Counted from the stretch's first letter, positions 55,944 through 64,000 are shown. The stretch is DNA of 64,000 bases from Bordetella sp. LUAb4 (GCF_021325795.1 NZ_JAHPZX010000009.1:1-64000); one strand, 5' to 3'. A program made the numbers and translations. Notes: generated by a model from the sequence alone, not told the origin.

Positions 55944-57128
55944 ATGGACCGCCGCCTTCTCATCCTGGCCCTGGGCATGTTCGCCCTGGGCACCGATAGT
56001 TTCGTCGTGGCCGGCATCCTGCCCCAGCTTGCCCATGCCTATGGCGTGAGCATCGGCGCCGCCGGGCAGATGACCACCGCCTATGCCATCACCTACGCCC
56101 TGCTGGCGCCGACGATCGCGGCGCTGGCGGCGGCAGTCCCCCGCAAGCGCTTGATGCTGGCCGGACTATCCGTCTTCGTTTTGGCCAACCTGGCCACGGC
56201 ATTCGCGCCGACCCTGGGCCTGGCGCTGCTGACGCGCGTGCTCGCCGGCCTGGGCGCCGCCATGTTTTCCCCCACGGCCACGGGCGCGGGCACGATGCTG
56301 GTGCCGCCACAACGCCGCGGCTACGCGCTGTCCATCATCATCGCGGGTCTGACCGCGGCCACGGCGCTGGGCTCACCCATCGGCGCCTTGATCGGCGGTT
56401 TGGGAGACTGGCGCTGGACCATGGCCTTCGTTTCCCTGCTCGGCGCGGTAGCCGCCATAGGCGTCTGGACCCTGCTGCCGGAACTGCCCCTGCCGCCGGC
56501 CGTGACCTTGCGCCAGCGCCTGGCACCGCTGGCCGACCGCCGCGTCGGCCTGACGCTGATCACCACACTGGTCGCGATGAGTGGCATCTTCACCGTCTAC
56601 ACCTACTTCTCCGTTGTCTTCAAGGATGCCATCGGCGGCAGCACCGCCATGCTGGGCATGCTGCTGGTCGTCTGGGGCGCGGCGGGCACCGCGACGAATC
56701 TGATCGCCGGCCGCCTGATCGACAGGGTGGGATCGCGCAAGGTGTTGTTGACCATGCTGACGGTGCTGGTCATCGATATCGCCCTGCTGCCCTGGACGGC
56801 GGACAATCCCTGGACAGCGGCGCTGGCTATCGCGCTGTGGGGCGGCGCGGGCTGGGGCTTGCTGGTGCCCCAGCAACATCGGCTGGTCACGCTTGCACCC
56901 AGCATCGCCCCGGTACTCCTGGGCCTGAATACGGCGTGTACCTATATAGGCGTGTCAGCGGCCGGCGTCATCGGCGCGGGCGCGATCGGCACCTTGGGCG
57001 TGCACTATCTGACCTACGTCGCGACCGGTCTGCTCGCCGCCTCGTTCGTCCTTGCCGAACTCGCCGCACGCCGCATCGCAGCCCACAACCGTAGGCAACA
57101 GCCAGCGCCCGCCGCCGTCGCCACCTGA
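55944..57128 (+). CDS. MFS drug/sugar efflux transporter (DHA1 type)
   Basis: The protein has 394 residues and twelve membrane helices, of the arabinose-efflux/AraJ style: LALGMFALGTDSFVVAGILPQLA at the start, the antiporter motif in loop 2-3 (AAVPRKRLML), and LAGLGAAMFSPTATGAG in helix 4. Such pumps export drugs, sugars or amino acid derivatives. Gene is divergent from the HxlR regulator and presumably repressed or activated by it. Confidence 0.9.
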   Translation: MDRRLLILALGMFALGTDSFVVAGILPQLAHAYGVSIGAAGQMTTAYAITYALLAPTIAALAAAVPRKRLMLAGLSVFVLANLATAFAPTLGLALLTRVLAGLGAAMFSPTATGAGTMLVPPQRRGYALSIIIAGLTAATALGSPIGALIGGLGDWRWTMAFVSLLGAVAAIGVWTLLPELPLPPAVTLRQRLAPLADRRVGLTLITTLVAMSGIFTVYTYFSVVFKDAIGGSTAMLGMLLVVWGAAGTATNLIAGRLIDRVGSRKVLLTMLTVLVIDIALLPWTADNPWTAALAIALWGGAGWGLLVPQQHRLVTLAPSIAPVLLGLNTACTYIGVSAAGVIGAGAIGTLGVHYLTYVATGLLAASFVLAELAARRIAAHNRRQQPAPAAVAT

Positions 57129-57180
57129 TGCCTATTAACAACAATTAATGATCAGCAAGAATGTAAACTTCGGGCCAGAT

Positions 57181-57225
57181 TAAACGGATAATGCGGGCGC
57201 AGCGCGCAAGCGGGTTATCCGTTTA
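57181..57225. repeat. 11-bp inverted repeat upstream of the O-acetylation cassette
   Basis: TAAACGGATAA at 57181-57191 and TTATCCGTTTA at 57215-57225 are exact reverse complements with 23 GC-rich bases between. It lies between the MFS stop and the MBOAT start. It may be an operator for the cassette or the end of the MFS transcript. Confidence 0.6.
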
Positions 57226-57300
57226 TGCGGATGTCAACTCGGCTGTTTATGCTTGCCGGCTGCCATCGTGCTGATATCCGCAAAGTCGGCCTCACGCACC

Positions 57301-57318
57301 GGCCCCCTCCAGGGGGCC
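57301..57318 (+). terminator. Hairpin with short T-rich tail before the MBOAT gene
   Basis: GGCCCCCT-CC-AGGGGGCC is a perfect stem with a tight loop followed by TTGTTGCTT. It could end the MFS transcript or act as a leader attenuator for the MBOAT gene 57 bases downstream. Confidence 0.5.
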
Positions 57319-57374
57319 TTGTTGCTTCAAGGGCCACACGCACAGAGACCAACCAGGAAAAAGAGAAGTATTTC

Positions 57375-58880
57375 GTGGGCCTGATATCCATAGAGTTCGG
57401 CTTGGGATTCCCCATTTTCTTTCTCCTGTATTGGGTCTTCCGTCCACGCCCCGACATCCAGAACATATTGCTGACCCTGGCCAGCCTGCTGCTGTTGGGT
57501 TATTACGGCTCTGGCCGGATGCTCGCCTGCGTCGTCGTTTTCACGGTGCTGGTTTATCTGTTGACCAAGGCCATGCAGGCCAGCTCCTCGGCCCGTGCGC
57601 GCAAAGCGTGGTTGATCGCCGGCGTGGGGCTCGCGGTCCTGAACCTGGCTTTCTGGAAATACGCGGAACACTGGCGCGGACCTTTCGCCGAACTGCTGGC
57701 GCAGCAGGGCCTGGGTATCGACCTGCAAAACCAGTGGCTGCTGCCGTTGGGCCTGTCGTATTACACCTTCCAGGGCATCAGCTATCTGGTCGCCTGCTAC
57801 CGCGGTGATATCGACGTGACGCAGCGGCTGAGCCTGGTGGATCTGCTCGGCCACTTCGGCCTGTTCCTGACGGTCACAGCCGGCCCTATCCACCGCGCCA
57901 CCCCCACCAAGCATCTGACGGACTACAGCGATGCGCCTTGCAGTGCGCTGGACCAGATCAAGACCCGCGAGCCGCGGCACATCATTGCGCCAACCTTTGC
58001 GCTGTGCCTGATCCTCGCCGGCCTGGCCAAGAAATGGTGGTTATCCGGCTGGCTGGCCTCACATGTGGTGACACCGGTTTTCGCCAATCCGTCGCAATAC
58101 CACTCTCTGGATATCTTCGCCGCGATCCAGGGATATACCTTGCAGCTGTTCTTCGATTTCTCCGGCTATAGCGATCTGGTCGTCGGCATGGCCTTGTTGC
58201 TGGGCCTGCGCCTGCCGGTCAATTTCCGCGCCCCCTTGCTGGCGCATAATCTGCGCGAATTCTGGAGCCGCTGGCACATCAGCCTTTCCACCTGGATCCG
58301 CGACCATATCTACCTGCCCATGGGCGGCAGCCGCAGCGGCTTTGTGCGGACCCAGATCAATTTGCTAATCGCCATGGGATTATCCGGCGCCTGGCATGGC
58401 TACGGCTGGAAATTCGCCCTATGGGGCTTGCTGCATGGGGCCGGGCTGGTGCTGCTGAATATCGGCGACCACGTGCTGGCCCTGTTTCCGGGATGGCGTG
58501 GCAGCGGACGCAAACGCGATTTCATCGCCAGCCTGGGTTTACCGGCGCGGGTGCTGTCGGTATTCCTGACCGTGCAGTTCGTCTGCTTCTGCTTCGTTCT
58601 ATTTCCCATCCAGGACCTGAGCGAAGTCACGCAGATATACGGGGCGCTGGTGCACAACTTCCACGACATCCGCATCGGCCCCTGGACGCTGCCCGTGCTG
58701 ATGGCCATGCTGCTGCTGTGGCTGGCTTATCCCAAACTACGTCGCCTGCCTGAAACCTGCGCGGCCGCCTTGACGCATTTTCCCGCCCTGCTGCGTCCGG
58801 CCTTGATATTCGCCGGCTTCGTCCTGATCGTGCTGCTGGCGCCCTCTGGCATCCCCGGCTTCATGTATGCCAACTTCTGA
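57375..58880 (+). CDS. MBOAT-family membrane O-acyltransferase (AlgI/PatA/DltB-like)
   Basis: MBOAT proteins move acyl groups across the inner membrane for O-acetylation of polysaccharides or peptidoglycan. The 501-residue protein has about ten helices and the family core: GLSYYTFQGISYLVACYRG, FFDFSGYSDLVVGMALLLG, NLREFWSRWHISLSTWIRD and the catalytic His in LSGAWHGYGWKFALWG near 341. I start at the GTG at 57375 because AGAGAAG lies six bases upstream. It overlaps or adjoins the next SGNH gene, with a second following. Confidence 0.92.
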   Translation: MGLISIEFGLGFPIFFLLYWVFRPRPDIQNILLTLASLLLLGYYGSGRMLACVVVFTVLVYLLTKAMQASSSARARKAWLIAGVGLAVLNLAFWKYAEHWRGPFAELLAQQGLGIDLQNQWLLPLGLSYYTFQGISYLVACYRGDIDVTQRLSLVDLLGHFGLFLTVTAGPIHRATPTKHLTDYSDAPCSALDQIKTREPRHIIAPTFALCLILAGLAKKWWLSGWLASHVVTPVFANPSQYHSLDIFAAIQGYTLQLFFDFSGYSDLVVGMALLLGLRLPVNFRAPLLAHNLREFWSRWHISLSTWIRDHIYLPMGGSRSGFVRTQINLLIAMGLSGAWHGYGWKFALWGLLHGAGLVLLNIGDHVLALFPGWRGSGRKRDFIASLGLPARVLSVFLTVQFVCFCFVLFPIQDLSEVTQIYGALVHNFHDIRIGPWTLPVLMAMLLLWLAYPKLRRLPETCAAALTHFPALLRPALIFAGFVLIVLLAPSGIPGFMYANF

Positions 58881-58887
58881 CTTCACC

Positions 58888-60072
58888 ATGGCATCCTCGC
58901 GCACCCGAGCCCTGTCTACCCTGGTTTCACTGATTTTCCTGGCGTTGGCTTCGCTGTGGCTGATGCAAAGCCCCATCGGTATTTATTATCAGCAGACCTA
59001 TCACCGTGGTTATCCGCTGGCCGTCCTGGAAGAAAGCGAGATCTGGAAATCCGGCCAACGGATTTGGGCCGGACTCAATGGCGCCGTCGACGACGCCAGC
59101 AAATCGCTGGATGCAGACTCCGTCAAACTGACCGACAACGCCAATCAGAAATTCGTGCTGACCGAGGATTTCTACGAGCGCGAACGCCAGGCCAAGGTGG
59201 AAGAGGAAAACCAGCGCCGCGCCGCCGCTGAATTACTGGCGCGGCGGAAACAGGAAGCCGAAGCGAGCAGACTGGCCGACGAAGCCCGCCTGCGCCAGGA
59301 ACGAGCCGCACAGCAAGCCCAAGCAGCCGCACAAGAAGCCGCGCTGGACGAACGCACCCGGGCCTTGGCCCTGGAGGCGCAGCAGCGGGCCGAAGAACAA
59401 CGGCGCGCGAATTATCTGATGATCGCCCCGCCCAGCAAGGTCTTCATGGCCGGAGACTCCCTGATGCAGGGCATCGCACCCCATCTGCTGCGCACGCTGA
59501 AAACGCAATACGGCATCGAGGGCGTCGACCTGAGCAAGCAGAGTACGGGCCTGTCCTATCCAAGCGCCTTCAATTGGCCGGAGACGATTTCCCGCACCAT
59601 CCTCAAGGACCCCGGCATACGGCTGCTGGTCATCATGCTCGGGCCCAACGATCCTTGGGATATGCCGGATCCCGCCATCAAGGGCGGCAAGTTTCTTCGC
59701 TTCAAGACGCCGGAATGGGAAACGGTCTATCGGCAGCGTATCGCCGGCATCATTCAGTCCAATGCGGTCCATGGTGTCAGCACGCTATGGATAGGCGCCC
59801 CCGGCATGAAATCCAGCAAGCTGGACGGCCAGATGATCTGGCTGATGCAAATCGTGCAGGACGAGGTGGAAAAACAAGGAGCCGTCTTCGTGGACACTCG
59901 CCATCTGCTGCCCGGCGACAACGCCGGTTACAGCGATTCCATCATCGTCGACGGCAAGAGCACGAAAATGCGCAGTGGCGACGGCGTCCATTTCTCCGTC
60001 GCCGGCCAGAAATACCTGGCGCAACGGATTTTAGATAAGCTTCACCTGCCGCCGCCAGTTTCATCACAGTGA
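58888..60072 (+). CDS. Membrane-anchored SGNH/GDSL hydrolase with coiled coil (DUF459-like)
   Basis: The protein has about 394 residues. A signal anchor (STLVSLIFLALASLWLM) is followed by a long charged coiled coil (about residues 95-175, rich in Glu, Arg, Ala and Gln) and an SGNH esterase fold with FMAGDSLMQG (catalytic Ser) and SGDGVHFSVAGQKYLAQ (Asp/His). An upstream ATG at 58867 would overlap the MBOAT gene by 14 bases and is equally possible. It likely acts in the periplasm as acetyl acceptor or transferase with the MBOAT protein, as PatB and AlgX do. That partnership is inferred from position. Confidence 0.85.
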   Translation: MASSRTRALSTLVSLIFLALASLWLMQSPIGIYYQQTYHRGYPLAVLEESEIWKSGQRIWAGLNGAVDDASKSLDADSVKLTDNANQKFVLTEDFYERERQAKVEEENQRRAAAELLARRKQEAEASRLADEARLRQERAAQQAQAAAQEAALDERTRALALEAQQRAEEQRRANYLMIAPPSKVFMAGDSLMQGIAPHLLRTLKTQYGIEGVDLSKQSTGLSYPSAFNWPETISRTILKDPGIRLLVIMLGPNDPWDMPDPAIKGGKFLRFKTPEWETVYRQRIAGIIQSNAVHGVSTLWIGAPGMKSSKLDGQMIWLMQIVQDEVEKQGAVFVDTRHLLPGDNAGYSDSIIVDGKSTKMRSGDGVHFSVAGQKYLAQRILDKLHLPPPVSSQ

Positions 60073-60077
60073 GTTCC

Positions 60078-61256
60078 ATGCCTTCGATGCCCCGTCCTCG
60101 TACCTTTCTTGCCGCCCTGATGCTGGGGGCCGGACTGCTGGCGCTCACGCCCGCCGCGCGGGCCAATGCGCTGTATGACTATGGCGACAGGAACGCGGCA
60201 CGCATCGTCTCCCTGCTGCATGGCGCGCCTGGGCAAAGCGTTTTCCACATGGTGCAGATCGGCGATTCGCACACGGCGGGCGACTATTTCACCGACTATC
60301 TGCGCACCCAGTTGCAACAACGCCTGGGCGACGGCGGCATAGGCTGGGCCATGCCGATGTATGCCAGCGGCCAACGCCTGGCCCGTGTGGGTTACGAAAC
60401 AGAAGGCTGGGAACTGCTCAATAGCCGCAATGCCGGTGAAGCCGATTATCCCTTCGGCGGCATGATCGCGCGCGGCACCGGCGTGGGCGGACAACTGACC
60501 CTCAAGACAAAGGCGGACGACAGCCCGCAGCAGAACGTCACCGCGCTGATCAGCCAGGCCGCGGGCGATCCGCCGCTGCACGTCTTCGACGCGGACAGCG
60601 AGGTGCAGGACATCAAGGCCAAGCGTGCCGATGGATCCTGGTCGCAAGCCACGTTCACTGCCCGCCTGCCCTTCATCGTGACCACCGAGGGCAGCCCCAA
60701 TACGCGCATCGGCGGCTGGTGGATGACCAGCGCGCGCCCGGGCGCCATCGTCTCCGCGGTGGGCATCAATGGCTCGGAACTGGCGCAATGGGACCGCTGG
60801 CGTTCGGGCTGGATGGACGACCTGGCGGTGGGCAAACCCGACCTGATCGCGCTGGCCTACGGCACCAACGAAGCCTTCCGCGGCAATCTGGATCCGCAGG
60901 ATTTCCGCCGGACGCTGGCAACCGCCATCGACCAATTGCGGGCGAAATTCCCCCACAGCGCCATTCTCATCATCGGCGCGCCTGAATCGTTGTCATCTCT
61001 TAGAGGCGGCGCTTGCGGGCAGCGCGCGCCGTCCTTGAACGCGGTTCAACAGGAACAACGCGCGGTCGCCAAGGAAAAGCACACGCTCTATTGGGATTGG
61101 CAGCAAGCCATGGGCGGCGGCTGCTCGATGCGCAAATGGGTGAATCAAAAACTGGCCCGCAAGGACGGCGTCCATTTCAGCCAGGAAGGCTATGAACGCG
61201 CGGCCGATGACCTGTTGGTGGGCCTGCTGCACCTGCGCGGCGGGGCTGTCAGGTAA
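60078..61256 (+). CDS. Periplasmic SGNH/GDSL hydrolase
   Basis: A signal peptide (RTFLAALMLGAGLLALTPAARA) leads to an SGNH fold: VQIGDSHTAGDYF (Ser), the Gly/Asn block IALAYGTNEAFRG and KDGVHFSQEGYERAADDLL (Asp/His). Start may be ATG 60078 or GTG 60069, the latter overlapping the previous stop (GTGA). It differs in sequence from its neighbour but has the same catalytic triad, so the cassette has one acyl carrier membrane protein and two esterase-type partners. Confidence 0.85.
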   Translation: MPSMPRPRTFLAALMLGAGLLALTPAARANALYDYGDRNAARIVSLLHGAPGQSVFHMVQIGDSHTAGDYFTDYLRTQLQQRLGDGGIGWAMPMYASGQRLARVGYETEGWELLNSRNAGEADYPFGGMIARGTGVGGQLTLKTKADDSPQQNVTALISQAAGDPPLHVFDADSEVQDIKAKRADGSWSQATFTARLPFIVTTEGSPNTRIGGWWMTSARPGAIVSAVGINGSELAQWDRWRSGWMDDLAVGKPDLIALAYGTNEAFRGNLDPQDFRRTLATAIDQLRAKFPHSAILIIGAPESLSSLRGGACGQRAPSLNAVQQEQRAVAKEKHTLYWDWQQAMGGGCSMRKWVNQKLARKDGVHFSQEGYERAADDLLVGLLHLRGGAVR

Positions 61257-61330
61257 AGGCCATGCCCGTGACCTTGGGACCCTGCATGGAGTCCTGAAGG
61301 TGGTCCTGCACGAGGTCCTTGCTTACGCCA

Positions 61331-62212
61331 TTAGCTTCCCGCGTCGGGCACCGCATCCAGCGCTTTCTGCCACGCCACGACCGCTCTGCCTTCTCCAGAG
61401 ATCAGATAGGCGTCGCCACCGAACGGGTCTATCGCGCCGTCGAGAGTGACCCAGCCCTGCTCCACGAAATGGTTCAGCTTGCGCACCCGGTCTTCATACT
61501 CGGCGCGGGATTTGTCCGTGAGCGTCCTTCGCATGTAGTCAGGCATGGCGACATACGGATGGTCTTCTTTCATGGACGCCAGCAGGACGTAATCGCTGCG
61601 GGTCAAGCCGCTGGATCCGCCCACTTCGTTCGTTTCAGGGGGCGAAGACTGGCGCGAAGAAGACATCCGTGCCTGGCCGCCGATAATCCCTACTTCGGAT
61701 GATTCGCCTTGTGAAAAATGGGCAGCGAACTCACATAGCGGGCGATGTTCCCCGGGAGACAAAGGCAACAGCGGCGACAGATCGGACCGGGGTGAGAGAA
61801 CGAAGGGGGGAGATATCGGCCTTCTCCCGCTAAATTCGTCGTTCCAGGACGACGCCCAGAAGTCGTCCTGCCAGTGAGGCAGGCAGCTCTGGTGATTGAC
61901 CGGGAAGCGCCCGACCCCGAAGTCGTTGGCGAAAAATTCCTCGACGTAGCGCGGGTCGAGGCCCGATTCGGACGGCAACCTGCTCCTTGCCGGAATCGAT
62001 TCGCGCTGATGATCGGACGCCGAACGTTTCATCGCGGCGCGGCCCACATGAGAACCCGAATGCACCACGCAGCCGACCAGGCGGGGGCCCGCCGAGGATG
62101 ACGGGCCGTGGACGCCGAAGATGAGAATGTCCGACGAAGCCGGCTGCGCCGTCGTGGAGGAGGAGGAGGGAGAGGGAAGAGAGGAGGGAGTGGAGGGCAA
62201 AAAGGGATTCAT
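61331..62212 (-). CDS. Ser/Pro-rich protein of effector-like architecture
   Basis: The 293-residue product begins with a disordered Ser/Pro/Thr stretch (NPFLPSTPSSLPSPSSSSTT) of the kind found at the N terminus of type III effectors. The middle is Ser/Pro-rich too. The C-terminal part is folded: DYVLLASMKEDHPYVAMPDYM, RRTLTDKSRAEYEDRVRKLN and HFVEQGWVTLDGAIDPFGG. The LT-x-x-SR-x-x-YE pattern reminds me of repeated modules in rhizobial effectors, from memory only. There is no signal peptide for Sec. No type III machinery is in this window. Seven short repeats lie just upstream. Function is not known; the effector idea is a hypothesis. Confidence 0.65.
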   Translation of the reverse strand: MNPFLPSTPSSLPSPSSSSTTAQPASSDILIFGVHGPSSSAGPRLVGCVVHSGSHVGRAAMKRSASDHQRESIPARSRLPSESGLDPRYVEEFFANDFGVGRFPVNHQSCLPHWQDDFWASSWNDEFSGRRPISPPFVLSPRSDLSPLLPLSPGEHRPLCEFAAHFSQGESSEVGIIGGQARMSSSRQSSPPETNEVGGSSGLTRSDYVLLASMKEDHPYVAMPDYMRRTLTDKSRAEYEDRVRKLNHFVEQGWVTLDGAIDPFGGDAYLISGEGRAVVAWQKALDAVPDAGS

Positions 62213-62228
62213 TGGGCGTACCGTTACT

Positions 62229-62320
62229 GCGACTTACAGAGCGACTTACAGAGCGACTTACATGAGCGACTTCATGAAGCCACTTCGATGAAGCCACTTC
62301 GATGAAGCCACTTACAGACA
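62229..62320. repeat. Array of seven 12-15 bp tandem repeats upstream of the effector-like gene
   Basis: Two exact units GCGACTTACAGA (62229-62240, 62241-62252) are followed by the variants GCGACTTACATGA and GCGACTTCATGA, two exact AGCCACTTCGATGA units (62278-62291, 62292-62305) and a last diverged unit to 62320. All share the core GC-ACTT. The array lies 17-108 bases upstream of the start at 62212. Confidence 0.88.
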
Positions 62321-62473
62321 GCCGCTCACTGGAACGCAAGCGGCTTGCTGCAAGCTCTTCGTAACCCCGAGGCCCCTAATGATCCCGCCCCGCCCTCGCA
62401 AATTTCTCAAGCAAAATCAATGCCCTGTCTTCGAGCAGGCAGGACCGCTCGAGCGGCCCTGCCCCACCAGCGC

Positions 62474-63838
62474 TCAATAACCCCAGCAGGTTCCCGCCGC
62501 CGGCTTGCCGCAAGCCCGGTAGTTGGCGGCAAACCACAGCTTGCCGGCGCCGCGCGGCGTACCGTCGCTCTTGACGTCATTGCGCGGCAGTTCCTCCAAC
62601 GTGTCCCGTGCCAGCTTGGTGGGCGAGCCGCTGGCAGCGCCGGGCACCAGTTGGATGCGGCCCAATTGCGCGGCGGTGACGCTACCGGAAACCACCGCGT
62701 TGTCCGCCAGCGCCGCCATCTTCAACGAGGCATCGCGCACGGCGGCGGCATAGCTGTCATTCGAGTCGGTGGGCGTCAGCGTGCCATTCAACTTGCTGAC
62801 CGCCAGAATCTGCGTCAGCGTGTTGGGCGCCGCGGTACGGTAATTGGTCAGGGGCTGCAAATTGCCCACCGAGACCTGCCCACGCAGCCAATCGCCCCAC
62901 TGGAATTCAGCGAATTCCGGCAGATTGCCGTTGCTATAGGCGATGTCGCGGGTGAAATAGACCAGGGAACGGTACTTGTCTTCACTCATGCCACCCGGCT
63001 CGCCGTCATGCGGCAGGCCCACGCGGGTCGGCAGTTGGTCAACGGTGACGGGCTGGTTATTGCCGTCACGCAGCCAGGCCTTCTTCTCGTCCACCATGCG
63101 CGTCCAGAACGCGGAAGCCGAGCCGACATCACTATTGTTGGCATCCACCTTGACCCACACCGGCAGCGTCGGGCCGCCATCGGCGATCTCGCGCAGGGCC
63201 GAGAAAGTGTGATGACCGTCGGTCAGGTACAGATTGCCGTCCCACCCCACCACCACGGTCTTCAGGATATCGGCATGGGTGCCGGGCGCATCGGCGCACG
63301 TGAAGGTTTTGGGGTCGTCCAGGCGCGCGGCCTGAGCCTCGGCGATGGTGGCAAAATCGGCGGCGCGCTCGCTCATGCCCATATCTTCGCAGTAATCGTC
63401 GAATTTCTTGCCGACCGTGCGGTTCAGGTAGTCGAGCTGATTCGCGACGTTGCCCGCCCAGGTAGGACGGTCGAAGTCGCCTTGCCAGCGGCCCAGCTTG
63501 TAGTAGATCTGGTCGTAGCCGATGGCGTCCTGCGTGGGATGCAGTTCCTCGATACGCACCTGGATGATGTCACCAGCCTTGGCCTTGAGATAAGCCTGGT
63601 TGCGGGTATCGGGCTGTTCGGTGGGAACATCGGGGGTGGCAGGCGGCGCGGGGGTTTCGACCGGCGCCGTCGCGACGGGGGAATCATCATCATCGCCATC
63701 ACCGCCGCCGCAGGCAGCCAGGGCCAAGGGCAACACTAGCGTGGCAGCCACGGCCAGGCGGCGCAGGCGCGCCAAGGCCAGGGCATGCGGCTGGACAGCC
63801 GACGACGCGGCGCAAACAGGGGCAACAGCTACAGGCAT
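62474..63838 (-). CDS. Lipoprotein with ParB/Srx-like nuclease domain
   Basis: The 454-residue protein has a lipobox (LPLALAAC at about residue 43), then an acidic Gly/Asp and Pro/Thr linker. A domain of the ParBc_2 kind follows, with QVRIEELHPTQDAIGYDQIYYK near 90 and the diagnostic NLYLTDGHHTFSAL near 205. ParBc_2 proteins are putative nucleases found in many bacteria, often secreted or lipid-anchored; their role is not known. It is upstream of the effector-like gene on the same strand, 261 bases away. Confidence 0.85.
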   Translation of the reverse strand: MPVAVAPVCAASSAVQPHALALARLRRLAVAATLVLPLALAACGGGDGDDDDSPVATAPVETPAPPATPDVPTEQPDTRNQAYLKAKAGDIIQVRIEELHPTQDAIGYDQIYYKLGRWQGDFDRPTWAGNVANQLDYLNRTVGKKFDDYCEDMGMSERAADFATIAEAQAARLDDPKTFTCADAPGTHADILKTVVVGWDGNLYLTDGHHTFSALREIADGGPTLPVWVKVDANNSDVGSASAFWTRMVDEKKAWLRDGNNQPVTVDQLPTRVGLPHDGEPGGMSEDKYRSLVYFTRDIAYSNGNLPEFAEFQWGDWLRGQVSVGNLQPLTNYRTAAPNTLTQILAVSKLNGTLTPTDSNDSYAAAVRDASLKMAALADNAVVSGSVTAAQLGRIQLVPGAASGSPTKLARDTLEELPRNDVKSDGTPRGAGKLWFAANYRACGKPAAGTCWGY

Positions 63839-63972
63839 GGAGTCGATCGCTCTTCAATAGGGCCAAAAGAACGGAGCATTCTGACTACGCAATGTGTCGA
63901 AGATATTGCTGGACGTATCCTCAACCCCTATCCCGCCTGCTATTTCATGGATTCAGGCGCCTTCTCCGTTCA

Positions 63973-64000
63973 TTTTTCGTCATCGATACTTGACGAAAAA
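63973..64000. repeat. 10-bp inverted repeat at the window edge
   Basis: TTTTTCGTCA at 63973-63982 and TGACGAAAAA at 63991-64000 are exact reverse complements around 8 bases. It lies 135 bases upstream of the ParB-like lipoprotein and may be an operator or a two-way terminator for a gene beyond the window. Confidence 0.55.

Overview
The window looks like chromosome of a high-GC betaproteobacterium of the Alcaligenaceae (Bordetella/Achromobacter type). The evidence is the gene order rpsO-pnp, the ilvB-ilvN-ilvC block followed by psd-pssA, tpiA-secG next to a tRNA-Leu, and the many proteins rich in Ala, Gly and Arg. Genus is an inference; no 16S rRNA gene is present.

Bases 1-4615 are the integrase-proximal end of an integrative element in the 3' end of a tRNA-Leu(GAG) gene. 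The element holds a P4-type integrase, an AlpA-like regulator and a large P4/D5-type primase-helicase. An IS21-like insertion sequence cuts it off, its terminal repeat touching the primase stop codon. Bases 4615-9299 are host core: tRNA-Leu, secG, tpiA, a manganese-riboswitch-controlled mntP, a zinc alcohol dehydrogenase and a small membrane protein. Bases 9296-16402 are one tight minus-strand operon: an RpiR-type regulator with two TGCAA-N6-TTGCA palindromes before it, a periplasmic solute-binding protein, two Opp/Dpp-type ATPases, a glycerophosphodiester phosphodiesterase and two permeases. A decayed VOC-family gene, a doubtful ORF and two tRNAs (Ser-UGA, Leu-UAA) follow.

Bases 17454-29664 are accessory: an 8.5-kb cyclic beta-1,2-glucan synthase gene bracketed by two paralogous small membrane-protein genes whose upstream sequences are also duplicated, a solitary PIN-domain protein, and unknown proteins. 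Bases 29785-46790 are mainly housekeeping: threonine dehydratase, a lipoprotein, pnp, rpsO, a lipoprotein, pssA, psd, ilvC, ilvN, ilvB, an FUSC-family membrane protein, yaaA, 3-hydroxybutyrate dehydrogenase, a CPA2 antiporter and tRNA-Ser(CGA).

Bases 46800-57128 carry a TonB-dependent siderophore receptor with a candidate Fur box, a TetR gene divergent from a three-domain lysophospholipid transport/acyltransfer/acyl-activation protein with three operators at exact 22-bp spacing, YceI, and an HxlR/MFS divergent pair around a perfect 17-bp inverted repeat. Bases 57375-61256 form a possible O-acetylation cassette (MBOAT plus two SGNH proteins). The right end holds a Ser/Pro-rich protein of effector-like architecture behind about seven short tandem repeats, and a lipoprotein with a ParB-like nuclease fold.

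The strongest candidates for something undescribed are the RpiR-Opp-GDPD operon, the MBOAT-SGNH-SGNH cassette, the duplicated genes around the glucan synthase, and the effector-like gene with its upstream repeats.
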